A stretch of DNA of 64,000 nt, taken from Microbacterium oxydans. Its GTDB lineage: Bacteria; Actinomycetota; Actinomycetes; Actinomycetales; Microbacteriaceae. Each line of letters starts with the position of its first letter. Position 1 is the first letter of the stretch. A program made the translations under genes and the position numbers. The stretch is taken from assembly GCF_900095745.1 (NCBI RefSeq), contig NZ_FMIR01000014.1:1-64000 (forward strand). The letters are read 5' to 3'. The notes under the pieces are model-generated. The model ran no database searches. It saw nothing but the letters and a program-made list of their open reading frames with translations, and had not been told where the DNA came from. Shown here piece by piece: positions 42,945 through 50,757 of the stretch.

Positions 42945-43131
42945 CACCCTTGTATTTTCCGCCGATCCGAGAATGCCCCGGATCGTGGTTGTTCGCGCCC
43001 CGTTCACCGCCGCGTCATCTCGCCCGGGTACAACTGCAAGTGCGCGGACAGAGACTCAGACCGGATCGGGTGTCACGTCTACCGCGCGCACGGTGAGCAC
43101 TCTCGCTCCCGTCGCGGCGCCCACGCCGCGA

Positions 43132-43161
43132 GACCCCCGCCGAATCGGGTCGGCGGGGGTC
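43132..43161 (+). terminator. Perfect 12-bp hairpin terminator with no upstream gene
   Basis: GACCCCCGCCGA (43132-43143) pairs exactly with TCGGCGGGGGTC (43150-43161) around a 6-nt loop, followed by CTCTTCGTC. There is no plus-strand gene between 42873 and this site. Confidence 0.65.
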
Positions 43162-43290
43162 CTCTTCGTCCGGGCCGGAAGCGGCCTGCAGCCCTCCGCA
43201 TCCGAATTAGAATCGACGGTGCGCTGCCACCCTTGGCGCATCCGCTTCGGCGTCCCGACCCCGGACGCCCGTTCCCCCGAGGACCGCACA

Positions 43291-43875
43291 ATGTCCGAAC
43301 CCCTCACCGTTTCCATCCGCCGCGAAGTCGACCCCGAGCGCATCGTCGAGGCGACCGCCTGGGTGCAGACGGGCGTGAACCTCGCGACGAAGTACCCGGG
43401 CTTCCTCGGCTCGGGCTGGGTGCGTGCCGGCGAGGATTCGCAGGTGTGGCACATGCTGTACCGCTTCGCGAGCGAGGACTCGCTCACCGCGTGGGAGCAG
43501 TCGGCCGAGCGGGCCTGGTGGCTCTCGATGGGCGAGGGCTTCGTGCGCAGCGAGCGCTCCAAGCGGCGCACCGGGATCGAGGGCTGGTTCGATGAGCCGA
43601 CGACCGGAACCATCACCCTCCCGGCAGCCGACGGCACCACCGAGACGGTCACCGTCGCCCCCGCTCCGCCGCGATGGAAGCAGGCGACCTCGATCTGGCT
43701 GGGCTTCTTCCCGGTGAACCTCGCATTCACCTACGCGATGAGCCCCGTCCCCGGATGGAACGAGCTGCCGATCTGGCTGCGCGTGCTCGTCACGACCCTC
43801 GTGCTCACGCCGATCATGGCGTACTGGGTGCTCCCGTTCGTCACCCGTTCACTGCGGAGCTGGCTCACCCGCTGA
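43291..43875 (+). CDS. Antibiotic biosynthesis monooxygenase-domain membrane protein
   Basis: 194 residues: an N-terminal ABM (dimeric alpha-beta barrel) domain (about 1-100, LTVSIRREVDPERIVEATAW, GWVRAGEDSQVWHMLYRF), then two membrane helices (about 130-190, SIWLGFFPVNLAFTY and LVTTLVLTPIMAYWVLPF). ABM fused to a short membrane C-terminus is common in actinobacteria and of unknown function. GAGGA precedes ATG 43291. Its stop overlaps the next start (TGATG). Confidence 0.85.
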   Translation: MSEPLTVSIRREVDPERIVEATAWVQTGVNLATKYPGFLGSGWVRAGEDSQVWHMLYRFASEDSLTAWEQSAERAWWLSMGEGFVRSERSKRRTGIEGWFDEPTTGTITLPAADGTTETVTVAPAPPRWKQATSIWLGFFPVNLAFTYAMSPVPGWNELPIWLRVLVTTLVLTPIMAYWVLPFVTRSLRSWLTR

Positions 43876-44378
43876 TGGCTGTTCCCGCGACGAAGGACGA
43901 GCTGCTCACCGCGATCCGGACGGAGTACGCGCGCCTGCGCGCCGACCTCGATCGGGTGCCGACGAAGTCCGCCCGCGAACTCGCGCTGCCCGGTCACGTC
44001 AAGGACACGATGATGAGTCCGGCTGACCTTCTCGCGTACCTGATCGGCTGGAACGAGCAGGTGCTCGCCTGGCACGAGCGTCGCGCCGCCGGGCTCCCCG
44101 ACGAGCTGCCGGCCGCCGACTTCGGCTGGAATGACCTCGGCGCCTTGGCGCAGCGCTTCTACCGCGACCACGACGGCGCGTCCTGGTCAGAGCTGCGCGC
44201 ACACCTCGACGACGCAGAGCAGCGGATCGAAGCCCTCGTCCTGAGTCGTTCGGACGAGGAGCTCTACGGCGCCCCGTGGTACCGCACCTGGACGATGGGG
44301 CGCATGATCTCGCTCAACACCTCATCGCCCTACCGGAACGCCCGCGGCCGCATCCGCCGCTGGCTCCGGACGCTCTGA
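43875..44378 (+). CDS. ClbS/DfsB family four-helix-bundle protein
   Basis: 167 residues. MAVPATKDELLTAIRTEYAR is the family's characteristic opening, followed by MMSPADLLAYLIGWNEQVLAW and the closing SPYRNARGRIRRWLRTL. ClbS itself hydrolyses colibactin cyclopropane, and relatives are often DinB-like. It begins at the stop codon of the ABM-membrane gene, so they are coupled. The ligand is unknown. Confidence 0.85.
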   Translation: MAVPATKDELLTAIRTEYARLRADLDRVPTKSARELALPGHVKDTMMSPADLLAYLIGWNEQVLAWHERRAAGLPDELPAADFGWNDLGALAQRFYRDHDGASWSELRAHLDDAEQRIEALVLSRSDEELYGAPWYRTWTMGRMISLNTSSPYRNARGRIRRWLRTL

Positions 44379-44386
44379 GCGCGGGC

Positions 44387-44521
44387 TCAGCTCCCCTTTC
44401 CCGGCGAGACCCCCTCGATGAGCGCGCCGGCCGGGTTTCCGACCGCGAACACGATGAAGTACTGCGATGCCGAGGCCGGCGGGGTGTCGTAGAAGTTCTC
44501 GAGCACGAAGGGCGCGACGGC
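44387..44521 (-). pseudogene. Coding remnant lacking a start
   Basis: On the minus strand a frame reads APFVLENFYDTPPASASQYF, then IVFAVGNPAGALIEG, and stops at 44387. About 44 codons have almost exclusively G/C third positions, the hallmark of real genes here, and the peptide looks protein-like. Upstream the frame has no usable start, while the adjoining bases read FSKEHS in another frame, suggesting a frameshift and loss of the 5' end. I do not recognise the family. Low confidence because it is short. Confidence 0.35.
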
Positions 44522-44578
44522 GCTGGCTATGCTCCTTGCTGAAGCGCACCGCGCGCTGACCGGATGGAGGGTGGAATC

Positions 44579-44830
44579 ATGAAGAAATCGACCAAGTTGG
44601 CATCGTTCGCCGCAGGGCTCGCTGTCGTGGCGGGGGCCACGCTGGGGGCTGCTCCGGCGTACGCGGAGAACATGTGGGGATACTCCTCGCAGAACCGCAC
44701 GGCCTGCATCTCGGCGACGGGAGCACAGATGGTAGCCATCGCGAAGGCCGGTTACCGGGTCACCAGCTATTCTCCGTGCGTCAAGAGCTTCAACCGCGGC
44801 ACCTGGTACACGACGACCATCCGTTACTGA
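44579..44830 (+). CDS. Small secreted two-cysteine protein
   Basis: 83 residues. Signal peptide: MKKSTKLASFAAGLAVVAGA with cleavage after AAPAYA near 32. The ~51-residue mature part starts ENMWGYSSQNRTACISATG and contains two Cys, many aromatic and Gly residues, and ends NRGTWYTTTIRY. GGAGG precedes the ATG by 9 nt. A very strong terminator follows, so it is an independent monocistronic gene. Resembles small secreted Microbacteriaceae proteins; no function is known. It could be a secreted effector or bacteriocin-like peptide, which is speculation. Confidence 0.75.
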   Translation: MKKSTKLASFAAGLAVVAGATLGAAPAYAENMWGYSSQNRTACISATGAQMVAIAKAGYRVTSYSPCVKSFNRGTWYTTTIRY

Positions 44831-44843
44831 CGGTCGACGAGAC

Positions 44844-44884
44844 GAGAGAACGCACCCCCGGATGCTCCGGGGGTGCGTTCTCTC
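44844..44884. terminator. Very strong 18-bp hairpin terminator
   Basis: AGAGAACGCACCCCCGGA (44845-44862) pairs perfectly with TCCGGGGGTGCGTTCTCT (44866-44883) around TGC, followed by CTTCTC. It ends the small secreted gene and may also serve the convergent prpC end at 44894. Confidence 0.88.
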
Positions 44885-44893
44885 TTCTCAGGG

Positions 44894-46027
44894 TCAGCCG
44901 GCGATGTGCCGCTCGTCGGGGCCGTCGTAGTACGACAGCGGACGGATCAGCGCGTTCGATCCGGCCTGCTCGATCACGTGGGCCGTCCATCCGGTGACCC
45001 GCGCGGCCACGAACAGCGGCGTGAAGGTCAGGGTGTCGAAGCCGATCAGGTTGTACGCGGGACCCGACGGGTAGTCGAGGTTCGGGTAGATGCCCTTGCG
45101 GGCGACGAACTCCGACTCGAGGGTGTCGTAGAGGGCGGCGACCTCGGGGCGGTCGTAGTGCTCCACGAGCGTGTCGAGCGCCGCCTTCATGGTCGGCACC
45201 CGGGAGTCGCCCTTCTTGTAGACGCGGTGCCCGAAGCCCATGATCTTGCGCTTCTCGGCGAGGGCCTTGTCGAGCCAGGGCACGACGTTGTCGGCCGTGC
45301 CGATATCGTCGAAGATGTGCAGCACGGCCTCGTTGGCCCCGCCGTGGAGCGGCCCCTTGAGGGCGCCGATCGCCCCGACAACCGCCGAATAGATGTCGCT
45401 CAGGGTCGAGGTGATCACGCGCGCCGTGAACGTCGAGGCGTTGAAGGAGTGCTCCGCGTACAGGATCATCGAGCGGTTGAACGCGTCGACCACGACGTCG
45501 TCCGCCTCTTCGCCGAACGTCATCCAGAGGAAGTTCGCGGAGTAGTCGAGGTCATCGCGCGGCGCGATGATCTCCTCCCCGCGACGGCGACGCTGACCGT
45601 AGGCGACGATCGCCGGCAGGGCGGCGAACAGACGGATGCTGCGCTCGAGGTTCTGTTCGGGGCTGCCACCGGCGTCGAGCACCGAACCGCCCGCACCGGG
45701 GTCGGAGGCGCCGATCAGGCTGACCGCGGTGCGGACCTCGTCCATCGGGTGGGCGTCGAGCGGCACCAGGTCGATCGCGGCCTTGACGTTGTCGGCGAGT
45801 GCGCGGTTCTTGCGCTCCTCGAGCCGGAACGCCGCGAGCTCTTCCGGCGTCGGCAGCTCGCCGTTCCAGAGGAGGTAGGCGACGGCCTCGAACGGCTGCG
45901 TGTCGGCCAACTCCTGCACGGGGTAGCCGCGGTAGAGCAGGCTGTTCGTCTCGGGGTTGACCTTCGAGATCGCGGTCGTGTCGACGACGACCCCCGCGAG
46001 GCCTTTCTTGATGTCCGGCTCGGTCAT
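44894..46027 (-). CDS. prpC: 2-methylcitrate synthase
   Basis: 377 residues of the citrate synthase family with active-site segments GPLHGGANEAVL, GFGHRVYKKGDSR and NLDYPSGPAYNLIG. Placement after prpB and prpD identifies it as methylcitrate rather than citrate synthase, joining propionyl-CoA to oxaloacetate. ATG 46027 is chosen because AAGGAG (in the prpB end) lies 5 nt upstream; GTG 46033, overlapping the prpB stop, is the alternative. Confidence 0.93.
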   Translation of the reverse strand: MTEPDIKKGLAGVVVDTTAISKVNPETNSLLYRGYPVQELADTQPFEAVAYLLWNGELPTPEELAAFRLEERKNRALADNVKAAIDLVPLDAHPMDEVRTAVSLIGASDPGAGGSVLDAGGSPEQNLERSIRLFAALPAIVAYGQRRRRGEEIIAPRDDLDYSANFLWMTFGEEADDVVVDAFNRSMILYAEHSFNASTFTARVITSTLSDIYSAVVGAIGALKGPLHGGANEAVLHIFDDIGTADNVVPWLDKALAEKRKIMGFGHRVYKKGDSRVPTMKAALDTLVEHYDRPEVAALYDTLESEFVARKGIYPNLDYPSGPAYNLIGFDTLTFTPLFVAARVTGWTAHVIEQAGSNALIRPLSYYDGPDERHIAG

Positions 46028-46029
46028 GG

Positions 46030-46932
46030 TCACTCCTTCGTGATGGTGAAGTTGAAGACGCCCGAGTCGAAATGGTTGTACGACTCGTAGTCGATCAGGT
46101 CGTAGAGATCGGCGCGGTGCTGCATCTCGCCGAGCTTCGAGGTCAGGTGCCCCTCGTCGTTCAGCGTATCGAGAGCACGGCCTGCGGCCCCCATCGAGAT
46201 GCGCAGCAGCGACACCGGCCAGATGACCAGGTTGACGCCGGCATCCCGCAGCTGGTCGGTGGAGAACAGCTCGCTCTTGCCGAACTCGGTCATGTTCGCC
46301 AGGATCGGCACGTCGAGCGCCTCGGCCATCGCCTCGAATTCGGCGAGCGTGCGCATCGCCTCGGGGAAGATCGCGTCGGCACCGGCATCCACCAGCGCCT
46401 TGGCACGGTCGATCGCCGCGTCCAACCCCTCGATCGCCCGGATGTCGGTGCGCGCCATGATGAGGAAGTTCGGGTCGCGTCGGGCGTCGGCGGCGGCGCG
46501 GATGCGCTTGATCGCGGTGTTCTCGTCGACCACGGCCTTGCCGTCGAGGTGGCCGCAGCGCTTCGGGTTGATCTGGTCCTCGATGTGCGTGCCGGCGAGG
46601 CCCGCGTCCTCAAGCTCCTGGATCGTCCTGGCCACGTTCATCGGCTCGCCGAAGCCGGTGTCGGCGTCGACGATCGCGGGGAGGTCGGTCATGCGGGCGA
46701 TCTGCTTCGCCCGGCCGGCGACCTCGGTCAGCGTGGTGAGGCCGATGTCGGGCAGGCCCAGGTCGGCTGCGAGCACGGCGCCGGAGATGTAGACCCCGTC
46801 GAAGCCCTTCTGCTCGATCAGGCGGGCGCTCAGCGGGTTGAAGGCTCCCGGGAAGCGCAGCAGTTCGCCGGAGCGGAGCCGCTCCCGGAACAGCCGTCGC
46901 TTCTCGGCGGGCGTGACGGTGGAGTACAGCAT
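46030..46932 (-). CDS. prpB: Methylisocitrate lyase
   Basis: 300 residues of the isocitrate lyase/PEP mutase superfamily. PAIVDADTGFGEPMNVART and EDQINPKRCGHLDGKAV contain the metal-binding Asp residues and the catalytic KRCGH. It cleaves 2-methylisocitrate to pyruvate and succinate. ATG 46932 overlaps the prpD stop by one base (TGATG) and the gene ends in the prpC leader, so the three are tightly coupled. Confidence 0.94.
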   Translation of the reverse strand: MLYSTVTPAEKRRLFRERLRSGELLRFPGAFNPLSARLIEQKGFDGVYISGAVLAADLGLPDIGLTTLTEVAGRAKQIARMTDLPAIVDADTGFGEPMNVARTIQELEDAGLAGTHIEDQINPKRCGHLDGKAVVDENTAIKRIRAAADARRDPNFLIMARTDIRAIEGLDAAIDRAKALVDAGADAIFPEAMRTLAEFEAMAEALDVPILANMTEFGKSELFSTDQLRDAGVNLVIWPVSLLRISMGAAGRALDTLNDEGHLTSKLGEMQHRADLYDLIDYESYNHFDSGVFNFTITKE

Positions 46933-48458
46933 CAGAAGAGTCCCGCAGGCGCCGGCGCTGCCTCGAGCAGGCCGGGCTTCGCGACGATCGACAGCTCGCC
47001 GACCTCGGCGGCTGTGAGCTCGGGCAGACGCTGCACGAGCGCAAGGAACCGCTCGATCTCGGCAGGCTCGAGCACGGGCTCGGCCAGCAGACGGAACTTC
47101 GCGATGTAGTTCTCGCGCGCGAACGGGCGGGCGCCCAGCGGATGCGCGTCGGCCACGGCGATCTCGTCGACCACGGTCGAACCGTCAGTGAGTCGGATCT
47201 CAACGCGACCGCCGAACGCCTTCTCGGCCGGGTCCTCGGAGTGGTAGCGGCGCGTCCATTCGGCATCCTCTGCCGTGGTGATCTTGTGCCACAGCGCGAC
47301 CGTGTCGGCACGGCCCGCACGCTCGGGGGCATAGGAGTCGACGTGGTGCCAGCCGCCGTCCTGCAGCGCGACCGCGAAGATGTAGGGCACCGAGTGGTCG
47401 AGCGTCTCGCGCGATGCGGTCGGGTCGTACTTCTGCGGGTCGTTCGCGCCCGAGCCGATCACGTTGTGGGTGTGGTGGCTGGTGTGGATGACGATCGAGT
47501 CGATGTTCGCGGGATCACGCAGCGCCGGGTTCTCGAGGCCGAGCTTGCGGGCGAGGTCGATGAGCGCCTGGGCCTGATACTCGGCCGAGTGCTCCTTCGT
47601 GTACGAGTCGAGGATCGCGCGCTTGGGCTCGCCCGCGGCCGGCAGCGGCACGTCGTACGCGGCTTCCTTGCCGTCGAGCATCCAGGCGATCACACCGTCT
47701 TCGCCTTCGTAGATGGGCGCGGGGCTGGTCTGCCCCCGCATCGCCCGGTCGACCGCCTCGACGGCCATCTTGCCCGCGAAGGCCGGGGCGTGCGCCTTCC
47801 AGGTCGAGATCTCGCCCTTGCGGCTCTGACGCGTGGCGGTCGTGGTGTGCAGGCCCTGTCCGACGGCCTGGTAGATCGTCTCGACGTCGAGGCCGAGCAG
47901 GGTGCCGATGCCGGCCGCCGCCGACGGGCCGAGGTGGGCGACGTGGTCGATCTTGTGCTTGTGCAGGCAGATCGCGCGCACCAGGTCCATCTGGATCTCG
48001 TAGCCGGTCGCGATGCCGCGCACGAGTGCCCGGCCGTCCTTGCCGGTGTGCTGGGCGACCGCGAGGATCGGCGGGATGTTGTCGCCGGGGTGCGAGTACT
48101 CCGCCGCGAGGAAGGTGTCGTGGTAGTCGAGTTCGCGCACGGCCACGCCGTTCGCCCAGGCCGCCCACTCGGGGCTGGTGCGGTGGTCGAGCGCCGCACC
48201 GAACAGGTTCGCGCCGACGCCGCCGGTGGAGACGGGGTGGCTGAACGCCTGTGCGCGGGCGGCGTTGATCGGGGCCCGGGTGAGTGATGCCGCCGCCACC
48301 GAGGCGTTGTCGATGATGCGGTTGATGATCATGTCGACGACGTCCTGCTCGACCTCGACCTGGTCGGCGGCGACCTCGGCGATCTTCCAGGCGAGCTGGT
48401 CTTCCCGGGCAAGGTTCTCGTCGCTGCGGTGCACACGGACGTGGTGGGTGACGGTCAT
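46932..48458 (-). CDS. prpD: 2-methylcitrate dehydratase
   Basis: 508 residues of the MmgE/PrpD family. [19 protein letters not shown] and the C-terminal [15 protein letters not shown] and [15 protein letters not shown] fit the family. It dehydrates 2-methylcitrate, the second step of the cycle. GAAGGA precedes ATG 48458. The stop of the regulator gene lies 3 bp upstream. Confidence 0.93.
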   Translation of the reverse strand: MTVTHHVRVHRSDENLAREDQLAWKIAEVAADQVEVEQDVVDMIINRIIDNASVAAASLTRAPINAARAQAFSHPVSTGGVGANLFGAALDHRTSPEWAAWANGVAVRELDYHDTFLAAEYSHPGDNIPPILAVAQHTGKDGRALVRGIATGYEIQMDLVRAICLHKHKIDHVAHLGPSAAAGIGTLLGLDVETIYQAVGQGLHTTTATRQSRKGEISTWKAHAPAFAGKMAVEAVDRAMRGQTSPAPIYEGEDGVIAWMLDGKEAAYDVPLPAAGEPKRAILDSYTKEHSAEYQAQALIDLARKLGLENPALRDPANIDSIVIHTSHHTHNVIGSGANDPQKYDPTASRETLDHSVPYIFAVALQDGGWHHVDSYAPERAGRADTVALWHKITTAEDAEWTRRYHSEDPAEKAFGGRVEIRLTDGSTVVDEIAVADAHPLGARPFARENYIAKFRLLAEPVLEPAEIERFLALVQRLPELTAAEVGELSIVAKPGLLEAAPAPAGLF

Positions 48459-48461
48459 TTC

Positions 48462-49127
48462 TTATCCTTCACGGTTGCTGGAGTCGAGGGAGTCGAGGAT
48501 GCCGGTGAGGGCGTTGTGCAGGTGCACGTGGGTGGCATGGGCGGCGAGGTCGCCGTCGCGGGCGGCGAGCGCCTCGGCGATCGTGCGGTGCTCGGCGGCG
48601 GATGCCGCGAGTCGGGTGGGCTTGTCGCGGGCCATCCGCCGCACCCGCACGAGGTGCGTGCGCACGGTGCGCAGGGCCGAGGCGATGTAGTCGTTGGCGA
48701 CGGCCGCATCGAGGGCGGCGTCGAACCGGGCGATCAGGGCGTAGTACGCGTCGCGACCGGCGGGCGCGGTGAGATCGACGTGCGCGAACTCCTCGGCGAG
48801 TTCGGCGAACAGGCCGGCATCCCCGCGCACGGCGGCCAGACGGGCGGAGCTCTCCTCCAGCGCGCGGCGGATCTCGAAGAGCGAGCGGATGTCGTCGGCA
48901 TCCAGGTCGGCGACCACGGTGACGCGCGGCGATTGCTGGACGACGAGCCCGTCACCGGCCAGTCGGCGCAGCGCCTCGCGCATCGGGGTGCGACTCACAC
49001 CGAGACGTTCGGCCTGCTCGACCTCGCCGAGAACGAAGCCGGCGGGAAGAGCACCGGACTGGATGTCGTCGAGCAGGGCCGTGTACGCGCGATCACTCGC
49101 GGAGAGACGCTCGACAACAGGGGTCAT
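48462..49127 (-). CDS. GntR family regulator of the methylcitrate operon
   Basis: 221 residues: winged helix (about 8-72, RAYTALLDDIQSGALPAGFV, EQAERLGVSRTPMREALRRL) and an all-helical FCD ligand domain (about 90-215, FEIRRALEESSARLAAVRG). It is the first gene of the operon with prpD, prpB and prpC, so autoregulation and control by a methylcitrate-type ligand are expected. TGTATACA, 8 bp upstream of the ATG, is a candidate operator. Confidence 0.92.
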   Translation of the reverse strand: MTPVVERLSASDRAYTALLDDIQSGALPAGFVLGEVEQAERLGVSRTPMREALRRLAGDGLVVQQSPRVTVVADLDADDIRSLFEIRRALEESSARLAAVRGDAGLFAELAEEFAHVDLTAPAGRDAYYALIARFDAALDAAVANDYIASALRTVRTHLVRVRRMARDKPTRLAASAAEHRTIAEALAARDGDLAAHATHVHLHNALTGILDSLDSSNREG

Positions 49128-49135
49128 GCCCTCAG

Positions 49136-49143
49136 TGTATACA
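49136..49143. promoter_or_regulatory. TGTATACA palindrome before the prp operon
   Basis: A perfect 8-bp palindrome 9 nt from the GntR start; it resembles FadR/GntR half-site pairs, and TATACA could also serve as -10. The site is short, so the assignment is tentative. Confidence 0.35.
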
Positions 49144-49170
49144 TAAAGGACCGCCACCGGCCCCTCAGTC

Positions 49171-50172
49171 TTACTGCGCGGGCTTCCCGTATACATTCCC
49201 GGAGGCGGGGACCGGCTCCACGAACTCTGCCGCGACGGGCTCGCCCAGCTTGACCACCACGACCCCCACGAGCACGAGCACCCCACCGAGCCCCTGCAGC
49301 AGATCGGGGAGCTGCCCGAGCAGCAGCCAGCCGAACAGGAGCGCGGCGACCACCTCGGCGAGCGCGACGAACGACGCGAGTCGCGACCCCAGCATCCGGG
49401 TCGACGCGATGCCGAGCAGGTACGCGAGCGCTGTCGCGACGACCCCCATCGCCAGCACGGGGACGAACCAGGGCACGCTGCCGAAACGGTAGGCGATGTC
49501 GTCGGTCGCCCACGCGATCGGCAGGACACCGATCGCCCCGGCGACGGTGAGCCCGAGCGCACCGAGCAGCAGTCCGCTTCCCGCGAGCGCGAGGGGCGGC
49601 AGGCCGGTGTCGACCTTCGCCGACAGCACGAAGTACGTCGCCGCCCCCACCATGGCTCCGAGCGCCCACAGGATGCCGGCCACGTTCACGTCGGCCCCCG
49701 TGAGGATGTCGAGCATGAGCACCAGGCCGACGAAAGCGACGGCCGCGCCGATGGCGCTCTTGCGACTCGGACGCTCACCCCGCCGGGCCCACAACCACAG
49801 CAGCACCGCGACCGGTGCGGTGTATTCGATGAGCAGCGCCAACCCCACATCCATGACGGCGACGGCCTGGAAGTAGAAGAGCTGGGTCGCGGTGACGGCG
49901 AGCAGTCCGTAGGCGAGGATCATGCCGGCGTTGCGGCGAAGGAGACCCCACCGTCCGCGCAGCGACAGGATCGTGGGGATGAGCAGCACGAGGGCCGCCA
50001 CCCAGATGCGCGCGGTGACGGCGGCCCCCGGCGTCCACCCTGCGTCGATGAGCCCGCGCGCCCACGCGCCGGACATGCCGAACGACAGCGCGGCCGCGAT
50101 CGCGAGCGGCAACCCCAGGCGCGCGCGGCGTGCGGACGCGACCGCCACGCTGTCATTGCTCACCCTGCCCAT
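49171..50172 (-). CDS. EamA-family transporter
   Basis: 333 residues with ten membrane helices of the drug/metabolite transporter superfamily: LGLPLAIAAALSFGMSGAWA, GLLAVTATQLFYFQAVAVM and the second EamA repeat LALAGSGLLLGALGLTVAGA. ATG 50172 lies 8 nt after TAGCGT. Divergent from a CGNR-type regulator with only 39 bp between starts. Export of an amino acid or metabolite is the usual role; the substrate is unknown. Confidence 0.88.
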   Translation of the reverse strand: MGRVSNDSVAVASARRARLGLPLAIAAALSFGMSGAWARGLIDAGWTPGAAVTARIWVAALVLLIPTILSLRGRWGLLRRNAGMILAYGLLAVTATQLFYFQAVAVMDVGLALLIEYTAPVAVLLWLWARRGERPSRKSAIGAAVAFVGLVLMLDILTGADVNVAGILWALGAMVGAATYFVLSAKVDTGLPPLALAGSGLLLGALGLTVAGAIGVLPIAWATDDIAYRFGSVPWFVPVLAMGVVATALAYLLGIASTRMLGSRLASFVALAEVVAALLFGWLLLGQLPDLLQGLGGVLVLVGVVVVKLGEPVAAEFVEPVPASGNVYGKPAQ

Positions 50173-50211
50173 GATCGATGACGCTACTCGCGCGCGCTGT
50201 AAGATGTCAAC

Positions 50212-50748
50212 GTGATCTTCACCGATGACACCCAAGAGGGTCTCCGCGCCGCCGTCTGGCTCGTGAACTCGGCAGAGGATCCGGACACGCTGGTCGACCT
50301 CGACGACGAACGCGCCTTCCTTCGCGAGTTCCCCTACACCGGACGACTCGACCGCGATGAAGACGAGCTCGTCTCCCTGCGCCGCCTGCGCCCGCGTCTG
50401 CGATCCATGCTGCTGGCGCCGCGCGACGAGATGGCCGAACTCGTCAACGCCGCACTCGCCGAGTCCCGCCTCACCCCGCGACTGCTCCGACACGACGGGG
50501 TCGATTGGCACCTCCACGCCGTGGCCGACGAGCATCCGCTGGCGGAGCGCGTGCTGATCGAGACCGCGATGGCGCTGATCGACGTCATCCGCGCTGAGGA
50601 GGGCTCGCGCCTCTCCGTGTGCGCGGACGACACCTGCCTGGCGATCGCCCTGGATCTCTCCCGCAACCGCTCGAAGCGCTACTGCTCGACGACCTGCGCG
50701 AACCGCAACGCCGTCGCCGCCTATCGGGCGCGCCGGGCCGTGGACTGA
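50212..50748 (+). CDS. CGNR zinc-finger (ABATE domain) regulator
   Basis: 178 residues: the N-terminal ABATE domain (MIFTDDTQEGLRAAVWLVNS and LRRLRPRLRSML) and a C-terminal CGNR zinc finger, CADDTCLAIALDLSRN then RYCSTTCANRNAVAAYRAR, with all four cysteines. GTG 50212 follows TAAGAT by 6 nt. It is divergent from the EamA exporter and is the likely regulator of that gene. Confidence 0.92.
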   Translation: MIFTDDTQEGLRAAVWLVNSAEDPDTLVDLDDERAFLREFPYTGRLDRDEDELVSLRRLRPRLRSMLLAPRDEMAELVNAALAESRLTPRLLRHDGVDWHLHAVADEHPLAERVLIETAMALIDVIRAEEGSRLSVCADDTCLAIALDLSRNRSKRYCSTTCANRNAVAAYRARRAVD

Positions 50749-50757
50749 CGCACGGAC

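Larger units (their letters stand above)
42874..43290. other. 417-bp intergenic region with direct repeats and an orphan terminator
   Basis: No protein gene is supported: open frames here lack third-position GC bias. Contents, in order: a GTGCC/GGCAC hairpin (42890-42905), twin TTTACTnGGA repeats (42915-42924, 42935-42944), a ~190-nt stretch without recognisable function, and a perfect terminator hairpin at 43132-43161 pointing rightwards with no gene in front of it. A small RNA on the plus strand is possible. Confidence 0.4.

Noticed and set aside
42950..43161. tmRNA, 6S-like or tRNA gene before the orphan terminator
   Set aside because: No tRNA-like acceptor ends, CCA, tag frame or long 6S bulge could be found; only a generic small RNA remains possible.
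42973..43290. Extended N-terminus for the ABM-domain membrane protein
   Set aside because: The codons before ATG 43291 lack GC3 bias and include a terminator hairpin; a GAGGA site supports 43291.
49189..49196. A second GTATACAT near the prp regulator, as another operator
   Set aside because: It lies in the conserved-looking C-terminal coding part of the EamA gene (Asn-Val-Tyr codons) and the motif is too short to be meaningful.
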